In this document: positions 6,636 through 12,845 of the stretch, one piece after another
Layout: every line of letters begins with the position of its first letter
Position numbering within the stretch: the stretch's first letter is position 1
Source of the DNA: CAYQTO01 sp964420455
Lineage (GTDB): Bacteria; Sumerlaeota; Sumerlaeia; SLMS01
DNA length: 13,155 bases
NCBI GenBank assembly: GCA_964420455.1
Contig: CAYQTO010000104.1
Coordinates: forward strand, 1-13,155
Direction of reading: 5' to 3'
Made by a program: the position numbers and the translations under genes
The notes under the pieces: model-generated
What the model was told of the DNA's origin: nothing
Seen by the model: only the letters and a program-made list of their open reading frames with translations
Databases searched by the model: none

Positions 6636-6660
6636 ATGGCGGACGCAGCCGCGTCGCCAT
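6636..6660 (-). promoter_or_regulatory. Hairpin in the leader of the metallophosphoesterase gene
   Basis: ATGGCGGACGC and GCGTCGCCAT pair as a 10-bp stem with one bulged G and an AGCC loop. It ends 18 bases before the start codon (minus strand). It could limit ribosome access, or it may be a remnant terminator with no T tract. Role unproven. Confidence 0.3.
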
Positions 6661-6709
6661 CAACACCCCGGCGCCCGTTTGCCGTCAAACCCGGAAGCCC
6701 TGGGTGGCT

Positions 6710-6719
6710 TGTCTATACA
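6710..6719 (-). repeat. Boundary motif copy 5: TGTATAGACA (minus strand)
   Basis: This is the unexpanded core of the motif family. It lies between the rplY terminator hairpin and the metallophosphoesterase gene. In minus orientation TG-TATAGA could be an extended -10, about 95 bases before the start codon, but the expected -35 spot lies in the GC hairpin and shows no match. Confidence 0.4.
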
Positions 6720-6723
6720 GGGA

Positions 6724-6753
6724 AGCCCCGGCACGGATCGCCGTGCCGGGGCT
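6724..6753 (-). terminator. Strong GC hairpin closing the glmU-prs-rplY unit
   Basis: Arms AGCCCCGGCACGG (6724-6736) and CCGTGCCGGGGCT (6741-6753) pair perfectly over 13 bp around a 4-base loop, 23 bases beyond the rplY stop. The tract after it in the minus direction (TTCCCTG) is only weakly T-rich. A terminator or mRNA 3'-end stabiliser is the natural reading. Confidence 0.7.
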
Positions 6754-6776
6754 GGAAAACCCGTCGCGCTGGCGGC

Positions 6777-7385
6777 TCAGCTCGTGGCCGGCCCGGCCTC
6801 CGCGGCCGAAGCGGCCTCGCTGGCTGCTACAGCAGCGGGCGCCGTAACGGAAAACAGCACCGCATCGCCCGAGGTGGTGACCTCCACACCCTTCATCTCC
6901 GGCAGGTCGGAAACATGGAGCGACATGCCCATGTCGAGGTCCTCCAGATTCACGTCGATGTGCGGGGGCACATCGCCGGGGAGCGCGCGGATGGCGATCT
7001 CGCGCACGCCGTGCTCGAGCAGGCCACCGAGCTTCACGCCCTTCGGCACCCCGTGGCCAATGACCGGAATGCGTGTGTCCAGCGACTGCTTCATGTCCAC
7101 GCGGAAAAAGTCGATATGGAGGATCAGGCCCTTGGCCGGGTCCCGCTGGACATTGCGGATGAACACCTTCTCGCTCTTGTCGCCATACTGCAGGTCAACA
7201 AGCACCTTCTCCCCGTGCATCCTCTTGAGGAGGATGTCGGCCTCGCGGGTGTCGACGGTCAGCGAGATGCTGTCCTGACCCGCGCCGTAGACAATCGCGG
7301 GAAACCGCCGCTCGGCGCGAATCTTCTTCGAAATTTCCTTCCCGGTGACTTCCCGGACTTCGGCATTGATGACGAACTGACTCAT
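6777..7385 (-). CDS. rplY: 50S ribosomal protein L25, long CTC/TL5 form
   Basis: The 202-residue product is the two-domain CTC/TL5 type, about twice the length of E. coli L25. Residues 1-95 form the 5S rRNA-binding domain, with EVTGKEISKKIRAERRFPAIVYG and HGEKVLVDLQYGDKSEKVFIRNVQRDP followed by HIDFFRVD. The second domain includes IPVIGHGVPKGVKLGGLLEHGVREIAIRALPGDVPPHIDVNLEDLDMGMSLHV in pieces typical of the family. The last 25 residues are an Ala-rich tail (AAVAASEAASAAEAG). It binds 5S rRNA in the large subunit; CTC forms are linked to stress in Bacillus. The ATG has AAGGA about 13 bases upstream. It lies 43 bases after prs, and in many bacteria pth follows, but here it does not. Confidence 0.95.
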   Translation of the reverse strand: MSQFVINAEVREVTGKEISKKIRAERRFPAIVYGAGQDSISLTVDTREADILLKRMHGEKVLVDLQYGDKSEKVFIRNVQRDPAKGLILHIDFFRVDMKQSLDTRIPVIGHGVPKGVKLGGLLEHGVREIAIRALPGDVPPHIDVNLEDLDMGMSLHVSDLPEMKGVEVTTSGDAVLFSVTAPAAVAASEAASAAEAGPATS

Positions 7386-7428
7386 GTTTGGGGGCGTCCT
7401 TCTTCTCTCTCTGTGGGTCGGGCGCGGT

Positions 7429-8400
7429 TCAGCGGGCCATCTGGAAGAAGAGGTCGCTGACCGATTTGTGGTTGTGAATCCGGTCGATCGCCTGAGCCAG
7501 CAGCGGCGCGACGCTGAGCACCCGTACCTTTTCCGGGAGGGCGCGGTCCGCGCTGCTGATCGTGTTGGTGATGCCGACTTCGCGGATCGGCGCTGCCGCG
7601 AGCCGCTCCCGGGCTTCTCCCGAGAGCACCCCGTGGGAGGCAAACGCAAACACGTCGCTCGCGCCGTGCTCGCGCAAAGCCACGGAGGCGTTGCAAATGG
7701 TCCCCGCCGTGTCAATCATATCGTCAAAGATCAGCGCGTTGCGCCCGCGGATATTCTGCTCGCCAATGATCGACATCACCTCGCTCACGTTGGGAGCCGG
7801 CCGCCGCTTGTCCACGATCGCCAGCGGGCACTTCAACATGTCCGCGTAGTTCCTCGCCAGCTTCACGTTTCCCACGTCCGGCGACACGACACAGCAGTCC
7901 GTGATGCCGCTGCAGCGGACGTGGTCGATCAGTGTCGGCCCCGCCAGCAGATGATCGACGGGGATGTCGAAGAAGCCTTGGATCTGGCCGCTGTGCAGGT
8001 CGATCGTCAGGAGCCGGTCCGTCCCCGCGGTGGTCAGCAGGTTCGCCACCAGCTTGGCGGATAGCGCCACCCGGCCCTGGTCCTTTCGGTCCTGCCGTGC
8101 GTAGCCGAAGTAGGGAACCACGGCGGTGACCCGGGCGGCGGAGGCGCGCTTGGCCGCGTCGATCAGCAGCAGCAGCTCCATCAGGTGCTCGTTCGCCGGC
8201 CGCGAGGTCGACTGGATCACGAACACGTCGTGGCCACGCACGTTGGTTGTGATCTTGACGAAGGTTTCGCTGTCCTTGAAGTGCCGCGTTTCCACACCGC
8301 CGAGCGGCAGTTCGAGTTGCTCGGCCACTTCCGTGGCCAAATCTCGGGAGGCACTTCCCGGGAGGATGACGGGGGGCTTATCGCTGAACGTCGCCAGCAT
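7429..8400 (-). CDS. prs: Ribose-phosphate pyrophosphokinase (PRPP synthetase)
   Basis: This makes PRPP from ribose 5-phosphate and ATP for nucleotide, His and Trp synthesis. The 323-residue product has the class I family layout: LPGSASRDLA near 13-22, the N-terminal FVIQST near 60-65, YFGYARQDRK (97-106), DLHSGQIQGFFDIP (134-147), the catalytic flexible-loop stretch VDKRR (196-200) and the PRPP-binding loop IFDDMIDTAGT (224-234). Length is normal. I chose ATG 8400, as homologues begin shortly before the LPGS stretch; an upstream in-frame start at 8454 would lie in glmU. The start overlaps the 3' end of glmU by 23 bases, with GAGG about 9 bases upstream, so translation is probably coupled. 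Confidence 0.97.
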   Translation of the reverse strand: MLATFSDKPPVILPGSASRDLATEVAEQLELPLGGVETRHFKDSETFVKITTNVRGHDVFVIQSTSRPANEHLMELLLLIDAAKRASAARVTAVVPYFGYARQDRKDQGRVALSAKLVANLLTTAGTDRLLTIDLHSGQIQGFFDIPVDHLLAGPTLIDHVRCSGITDCCVVSPDVGNVKLARNYADMLKCPLAIVDKRRPAPNVSEVMSIIGEQNIRGRNALIFDDMIDTAGTICNASVALREHGASDVFAFASHGVLSGEARERLAAAPIREVGITNTISSADRALPEKVRVLSVAPLLAQAIDRIHNHKSVSDLFFQMAR

Positions 8401-9478
8401 GGGAGGAAACCTCGGGCTCGGGCGGGGTGGAATCGTCCTTTGGCGCGACCGCAAGCCCCAAGGCTTCCTCCCCGGACAGCGTGTCGCAACCTATGTTTTT
8501 CTCCCCGTTGCCATTCCGCCCCACGATCAGGTGCGGCGACACGGTGGTCCCTTCGATGATTTCCACGTCCCGCAGGACCACATGGGGTCCAACAACGCAA
8601 TCGCAGCCGATCGTTGTGTGTCCTTCGAGGATGGTGCCGGAGCGGACGCGGGTGCGGGGGCCGATCCGAACCGTCGGCTCGATGCGGATCGTGGAGGGCT
8701 CTTCCAGGATGACCCCGGATGACAAGATCTCCCGCTTGACGCGCTCACTCAACCGGTTCTCCGCCATGGCCAGTTCCGAGGGATCGTTGATCCCCATGAA
8801 CTCGTCCGGGTCCGGGTGGATGTAGGTACCCACGGAGCGGCCCGACTGGAGCAGGCTGGCGATCGTGTCGGTCAGGTACAATTCACCTTGAGCATTGTGG
8901 TTGGTCAGGTTGGCGACCGATTGCCGGAGTGATTCGGCTTCAAAGCAGTAGGTTGCGGTGTTGACCTCCCGGATGCGTCGCTCCTCCTCGCTGGCGTCGC
9001 GATACTCCACGATCCCCTGCACGTTCCCGTTCTCGTCGCGCTTGATGCGCCCGTAGGCGCGGGCGTCCTGAAGGACCATGGTGGCCACCACGGCGCTGTA
9101 GCCCCCTTCGCGGCGCTTTCGAATGAGGGTGCTGAACGCTTCTGGAGGGATCAGGGGTACGTCCCCGGCGGTGATGATCACGTCGCCATGAAAGTTTTCG
9201 ATCTCCGGAAGGGCGACCTGAACGGCATGGCCGGTGCCGAGCTGATCGTGCTGCCAGACGGCGCGGGCGCGGTCGCCCACAAAGTCGATCACCTGGTCGC
9301 CGCAGTGGCCGACAACGACCAGCGGTTTGCGGATGCCGACCAGTTCAAGGGCCCGGAGGGTATAATCGATCATTTCCCGCCCGAGGACCTTGTGAAGGAC
9401 CTTCGGGAGGTTGCTTTTCATGCGCTTGCCTTGGCCAGCCGCCAGGATGATGGCCGTCACATCGTGGGATGCAGTCAT
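8378..9478 (-). CDS. glmU: GlmU-like UDP-GlcNAc pyrophosphorylase, lacking most of the acetyltransferase domain
   Basis: The N-terminal uridylyltransferase domain is intact: LAAGQGKRMKSNLPKVLHKV (12-31), QLGTGHAV (79-86), GDVPLIPPEA (105-114), YGRI (142-145), EVNTATYCFE (171-180) and NAQGELYLTD (195-204). A left-handed beta-helix follows from about 255 (GVILEEPSTIRIEPTVRIGP...), but after four or five turns it ends in a non-repetitive tail rich in Pro and Glu. The total is 366 residues against about 456 in E. coli GlmU, and the acetyl-CoA site region is missing. No leftover helix sequence lies downstream, because prs begins there, so this is a native short form, not a frameshift. It should form UDP-GlcNAc from UTP and GlcNAc-1-phosphate; it probably cannot acetylate glucosamine-1-phosphate. 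The tRNA-Gln gene lies 28 bases upstream. Confidence 0.9.
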   Translation of the reverse strand: MTASHDVTAIILAAGQGKRMKSNLPKVLHKVLGREMIDYTLRALELVGIRKPLVVVGHCGDQVIDFVGDRARAVWQHDQLGTGHAVQVALPEIENFHGDVIITAGDVPLIPPEAFSTLIRKRREGGYSAVVATMVLQDARAYGRIKRDENGNVQGIVEYRDASEEERRIREVNTATYCFEAESLRQSVANLTNHNAQGELYLTDTIASLLQSGRSVGTYIHPDPDEFMGINDPSELAMAENRLSERVKREILSSGVILEEPSTIRIEPTVRIGPRTRVRSGTILEGHTTIGCDCVVGPHVVLRDVEIIEGTTVSPHLIVGRNGNGEKNIGCDTLSGEEALGLAVAPKDDSTPPEPEVSSHAGDVQR

Positions 9479-9506
9479 GATGGGGGTCCGTATGGGAGGG
9501 CATGGT

Positions 9507-9582
9507 TGGCTGGGGAGGCAGGACTCGAACCTGCGACATCGGGTTCCAAAGACCCGCGTTCTACCAACTGAACTACTCCCCA
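9507..9582 (-). tRNA. tRNA-Gln (anticodon UUG)
   Basis: The minus strand folds as a full cloverleaf of 76 bases with an encoded CCA end (9507-9509). The acceptor arms TGGGGAG and CTCCCCA pair over 7 bp, beginning with the U1-A72 pair typical of tRNA-Gln. The anticodon stem CGGGT/ACCCG encloses CTTTGGA, giving anticodon TTG (9549-9547). The T arm contains GGTTCGAGTC. It lies directly before glmU and is probably cut from the same transcript. Confidence 0.97.
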
Positions 9583-9606
9583 GCGGGGTGTGGGCGAGGC
9601 GCAGGA

Positions 9607-9635
9607 AGGTTCGGAAGGGGGTATGGGGGTGTCAA
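9607..9635 (-). promoter_or_regulatory. Possible promoter of the tRNA-Gln / glmU unit
   Basis: The minus strand carries a perfect -35-like TTGACA (9635-9630). Seventeen bases on, the -10 position reads GAACCT, a poor match. The position, roughly 20 to 30 bases before the tRNA 5' end, is right. The assignment rests on the -35 alone. Confidence 0.3.
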
Positions 9636-9659
9636 CGGGGAATGGCTTTCCCGCGCGAA

Positions 9660-9705
9660 GGCGTCGGAAGATATCCCTGTAAACAATTGACGAATCATTA
9701 CTTGG
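9660..9705. promoter_or_regulatory. AT-rich island in the divergent tRNA-Gln / parA control region
   Basis: Bases around 9669-9705 (GATATC ... AAACAATTGACGAATCATTAC) are much more AT-rich than their surroundings. They hold a TTGACG on the plus strand, but no well-spaced -10 is evident. A promoter or protein-binding region for either direction is likely. No gene lies in 9583-9856. Confidence 0.3.
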
Positions 9706-9742
9706 GGGGAGTGGAGTCGCTTGGCCGGTTCGCGGAAAGGCG

Positions 9743-9756
9743 GTTTCACGTGAAAC
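9743..9756. other. parS site 1 (upstream of parA)
   Basis: GTTTCACGTGAAAC is the palindromic core of the widespread bacterial parS consensus TGTTTCACGTGAAACA. Flanks here are G and G, so the outermost consensus bases differ. ParB dimers bind such sites, load as clamps using CTP and spread. It lies about 100 bases before the parA start. Confidence 0.93.
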
Positions 9757-9856
9757 GGCGGGCGCGGTCGCTTCCCGTGCCCTGACGGCTTCTTTCGGTT
9801 GACGTTTTTCCATCACCACCGGATCCACTGCGGTATTCCTGTTCCGGAGACCCGCC

Positions 9857-10705
9857 GTGACCGCTCCTGAGACTCCTCCGCGGGGACCTGTTTCACGTGA
9901 AACGCGCCCCCCCACCCGCATCGCCATCATCAATCAAAAAGGAGGCGTCGGCAAGACCACCACCGCCGTCTCCCTCGCCCACGGACTCGCCCTCCAAGGC
10001 AAACGGGTCCTCCTCTTCGACCTTGACCCCCAGGGCAATGCCACCACCGCCCTCGGCGTCGAAAAGTACACCTCCAACCCCTCCGGCTACGACTTCCTTT
10101 TCTCCTCCGGCGCCCTCCCCGGTTGGACCTCCACCCAATACGAAAACCTCGACGTCTACCCCGCCAATGTCTCCCTCATCCGAGCGGAAATCGACCTCCT
10201 GTCCCTCGGCTCCGATCGCGATTTCGCCCTGCGCAACGCCTTCGGCCGGGCCCACCTCCCCCACGACCTCGTCCTGATCGATTCGCCCCCCTCACTCGGC
10301 GTTCTTACCCTCAATATCCTCGCCTGCGCCGACCACGTCCTCGTCCCCGTCCAAACCGAGTATCTCGCCCTCGAGGGCCTCACAATGCTCCTCGATACTG
10401 TCGGCGAAATCCGTACCTCGCGCAATCCCGCCCTTCACCTCCTCGGGTGCGTCCTCACCATGGTCGACATGCGCACCAACCTCTGCCAGCAGGTGATCCA
10501 GGAAATGCGGGGCCACCTCGGCCAACGGGTCATGGACACCGCGATTCCCCGCACCGTGCGTCTCTCCGAATGCCCGTCTCACGGACGAACGATCTTCGAT
10601 TACGACCGATGGGGGACCGGCGCCCGCGCCTACGAGTCCCTTTGCAGGGAAGTCCTGCAGCGCCTCGACGCCTACGACGCACGCCGCGAAGGAGTCGCCT
10701 CATGA
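9857..10705 (+). CDS. parA: Chromosome partitioning ATPase ParA (Soj)
   Basis: This is the short chromosomal ParA type of 282 residues without an N-terminal helix-turn-helix domain. The deviant Walker A box INQKGGVGKTT (25-35), Walker A' DLDPQGN (55-61), Walker B LVLIDSPPSLG (138-148), VPVQTEYLALEGL (163-175) and the C-terminal DNA-binding region RLSECPSHGRTIFDYD (235-250) are all present. It binds DNA non-specifically as an ATP dimer and is released by ParB, helping move origins apart. GTG 9857 is the start, with GGAG 7 bases upstream; no later start lies before the Walker box. Residues 1-20 form a tail shaped by the parS codons. It overlaps parB by ATGA. Binding of ParB at the two parS sites could repress transcription. 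Confidence 0.97.
   Translation: MTAPETPPRGPVSRETRPPTRIAIINQKGGVGKTTTAVSLAHGLALQGKRVLLFDLDPQGNATTALGVEKYTSNPSGYDFLFSSGALPGWTSTQYENLDVYPANVSLIRAEIDLLSLGSDRDFALRNAFGRAHLPHDLVLIDSPPSLGVLTLNILACADHVLVPVQTEYLALEGLTMLLDTVGEIRTSRNPALHLLGCVLTMVDMRTNLCQQVIQEMRGHLGQRVMDTAIPRTVRLSECPSHGRTIFDYDRWGTGARAYESLCREVLQRLDAYDARREGVAS
9890..9903. other. parS site 2 (inside the parA coding sequence)
   Basis: The same 14-bp core, here within TGTTTCACGTGAAACG, matches 15 of 16 consensus bases. It is in frame with parA and encodes V12-S13-R14-E15-T16. Its centre is 147 bases from that of site 1, close to 14 helical turns. Confidence 0.95.
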
Positions 10706-11649
10706 GCAGCAAACGCCGCACGGCACTCGGCCGCGGACTTGGCGCCCTCCTGGGCGATCACGAACGCCCCCAGCATTCCGGCCTCCCGGAAGTCCCCGTT
10801 ACCCCACCCGCTGCCACGGACACAACCGTCGATGATCCCAACCGACCCAACGTCCAGTACATTTCCGTCGACCGAATCGAACGCAATCCCGACCAACCGC
10901 GCCAGCACTTCTCCGCGGATTCCCTCGAGGAACTGGCGACTTCCATCCGCCAGCACGGGGTTCTCCAACCCGTTCTCCTCACACGGCGCTCGGGAACGCT
11001 CGTGCTGGTGGCGGGGGAGCGGCGTTTTCGCGCTGCCCAGATCGCCGGCCTCACCGAGATCCCCGCCCTCATCCAGGAAATGACCGAGGAGGAGATGCTC
11101 GAAATCGCGCTCGTGGAAAACGTCCAGCGCGATGACCTGAACCCGGTGGAAGAAGCCCGAGCCTACCGCCGGTTGGTGGACGCCTTTGGGTGGTCCCAGG
11201 AACAGGTCGCCAGCCGCGTCGGCAAGAAGCGATCAACAGTTTCCAATGCACTGCGGCTCCTTAAGTTAGGAGATGACGCCCTCCGGGATCTGGAAGATGG
11301 CCGCCTTTCCGCGGGGCACGCACGGGCCATCCTGTCGATCGACGACGCCTTCTATCGACAGAAACTGCGGCAGGAAATCGTGGAAAAGGGGATCTCGGTC
11401 CGAGAGGCGGAGAAGCGGGCGGCCAGATACCAGAAGGGCGGTGCCCCCACCCATAACAACCCGAGACGCAACGGTTCCACCCCGGCGAATGAAGTTGACA
11501 TTGTGGCGATCCAGGACGGCCTGATGGCCCATCTAGGATGCCGCATCCGGCTGCGGACGCGCGACGGCCAGTCGGGGGTGCTTGAAATCCCCTTCCAATC
11601 GCCCGAGGAGCTCGATCGGTTCTTCGACGCCGTCGGCTATCGGCCCTGA
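10702..11649 (+). CDS. parB: Chromosome partitioning protein ParB (Spo0J)
   Basis: The 315-residue product has an N-terminal ParA-stimulating tail rich in Arg (MSSKRRTALGRGLGALLG), a CTPase/ParB domain beginning with RIERNPDQPRQHF near 58-70, the signature GERRFRAA (105-112), ENVQRDDLNPVEEA (139-152) and a helix-turn-helix (GWSQEQVASRVGKKRSTVSN, 163-182) that reads parS. The linker near 245-265 is flexible and the last 50 residues (EVDIVAIQDGLMAHLGCRIRL...) form the dimerisation domain. The size is normal. The start is inside the parA stop. Together with parA and two parS sites this is a complete partition system, as usually found near the origin. Confidence 0.97.
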   Translation: MSSKRRTALGRGLGALLGDHERPQHSGLPEVPVTPPAATDTTVDDPNRPNVQYISVDRIERNPDQPRQHFSADSLEELATSIRQHGVLQPVLLTRRSGTLVLVAGERRFRAAQIAGLTEIPALIQEMTEEEMLEIALVENVQRDDLNPVEEARAYRRLVDAFGWSQEQVASRVGKKRSTVSNALRLLKLGDDALRDLEDGRLSAGHARAILSIDDAFYRQKLRQEIVEKGISVREAEKRAARYQKGGAPTHNNPRRNGSTPANEVDIVAIQDGLMAHLGCRIRLRTRDGQSGVLEIPFQSPEELDRFFDAVGYRP

Positions 11650-11699
11650 CCCGGTCCAACGGAGGCGGGCATCCGACATTCCCGGCCACGGAGGCCCTG

Positions 11700-12428
11700 A
11701 TGCCCGCCTGCTTCCCGCTCCTCCTCCCCGCTTCCGTCGATCTTCTCGAGGCCCTCCGAAACAACGACCTTCTCGGCTTCCTGATCCTCTTTGTCCTGCT
11801 CGCCCTGTCCGTTGTGTCGATCATGGTGATCTTCATGAAGTACTGGGAGATTGGGGCGGCGCGGGGCCAATCGCGCCGGTTCCAGCGCTTGGTGGAGAGC
11901 GACGGCACTTGGGAGTCGCTCTTTCTTGCCTCAAAGAAATACCCGGAAAGCCCCCTCGCCAGGCTCCTGAAGGAGACCTACAAGGAATGCCGGCTTGAAA
12001 ACTGGTTCGCCGGCAAGAAGGGGCTCCCCCTCGACCATCGACTCAACCTGGCCCGCGAATCCGTGGGAAGCATCCTGGCCCGCGTCTCTTCGGAGGAGGA
12101 AACCCGGCTGATGAACTGGCTCACGCTGCTGGCAGTTGTGTCGAGCCTGGCGCCCTTCCTTGGCCTGTTCGGAACCGTGTGGGGAGTCCTGGCCTCCTTT
12201 CAGGCGGTCGGCCGCGAAGGGAGTGCGGCCCTCTCGGCCCTTGCTCCCGGCATCTCCACCGCCCTCATGACCACCATCTTCGGCCTCCTCGCCGCGATCC
12301 CCGCCCTCGTCGCCTATAACTTCTTCATGCGCGAAATCAACAAGCTCTCCGGCGCCATGGAGGTCTTTTCCCACGACATCGACAATGCGGTTCGAAAGCA
12401 GATCCTCCTGGAGGAGGACCGTTCGTGA
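11700..12428 (+). CDS. tolQ: MotA/TolQ/ExbB proton channel family protein, TolQ-like
   Basis: The 242-residue product has three membrane segments near 23-46, 138-168 and 183-209, with a cytoplasmic loop of about 90 residues between the first two. The second contains APFLGLFGTVWGVLASF and the third APGISTALMTTIFGLLAAIPALVAYN, both hallmark blocks for this family. It is the channel stator that uses the proton gradient to drive TolR and a periplasm-spanning partner, in the inner membrane. TolQ and ExbB cannot be separated with certainty; a TonB/TolA-like gene follows. ATG 11700 has GGAG six bases upstream. It starts 50 bases after parB and overlaps tolR by GTGA. Confidence 0.93.
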   Translation: MPACFPLLLPASVDLLEALRNNDLLGFLILFVLLALSVVSIMVIFMKYWEIGAARGQSRRFQRLVESDGTWESLFLASKKYPESPLARLLKETYKECRLENWFAGKKGLPLDHRLNLARESVGSILARVSSEEETRLMNWLTLLAVVSSLAPFLGLFGTVWGVLASFQAVGREGSAALSALAPGISTALMTTIFGLLAAIPALVAYNFFMREINKLSGAMEVFSHDIDNAVRKQILLEEDRS

Positions 12429-12841
12429 TCCGGCGCCGAAACAAGCCCGCGCTTCCCGAGGCCTCCATTAACCTGACCTCGCTTCTCGATATTACCTTCG
12501 TGCTGTTGATCTCCTTCATGGTGGTCGCGCCCGCACTCCGATACAATGTCGACCTGGAACTGCCGAAAGTCGCCGAATCACAGGAAGTCAGTGAAAAGAA
12601 GACCACAACTCTCCAGGTAAACGCGCCGGGGGGAGCGGCGACCTACTTTGTAAACGGGGTGGTAACGCCGCTCGACGAGGTGCCCATGGCCATCAAGGCC
12701 TCGGAGACCTACCGCAGCTCGCCGGTGGTCTCCCTCGAGGCCGACCGCGCCGTGCCCTGGGAGGACATCGCGCGGCTGATCAACGTCCTCACCGCCGAGG
12801 GCATCACCTCCATCGGTATCATCACCGAGAAGGGGGGCTAG
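12425..12841 (+). CDS. tolR: ExbD/TolR biopolymer transport protein
   Basis: The 138-residue product has a short basic cytoplasmic N-terminus (MIRRRNKPALPEASINLTSLLD), one membrane span (about 20-38, LLDITFVLLISFMVVAP) with the conserved Asp at residue 22, and a periplasmic domain from about 42 onward. The Asp is the proton-handling residue of the family. VPWEDIARLINVLTAEGITSIGIITEKGG is the normal C-terminal ending. Length is standard. The start is a GTG overlapping the tolQ stop (GTGA), with GGAGGAGG about 7 bases upstream. It works with TolQ as the stator and proton channel; the 4-base gap to the next start (12846) suggests one operon. Confidence 0.94.
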   Translation: MIRRRNKPALPEASINLTSLLDITFVLLISFMVVAPALRYNVDLELPKVAESQEVSEKKTTTLQVNAPGGAATYFVNGVVTPLDEVPMAIKASETYRSSPVVSLEADRAVPWEDIARLINVLTAEGITSIGIITEKGG

Positions 12842-12845
12842 GGCG

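Noticed and set aside
5655..7460. Open frame of 601 codons on the plus strand
   Set aside because: It runs opposite to the well-supported metallophosphoesterase and rplY genes and reads as low-complexity Arg/Pro/His sequence; it is a shadow of GC-rich codons.
9502..9690. Small open frame on the plus strand across the tRNA (begins MVGWGGRTRTCD)
   Set aside because: This is the familiar false protein produced by reading tRNA genes antisense. The tRNA fold is the real feature.
9475..9933. Minus-strand open frame of 152 codons with two VSRET stretches
   Set aside because: VSRET appears because the parS palindrome reads the same on both strands. The frame crosses the tRNA and the parA start and is not a gene.
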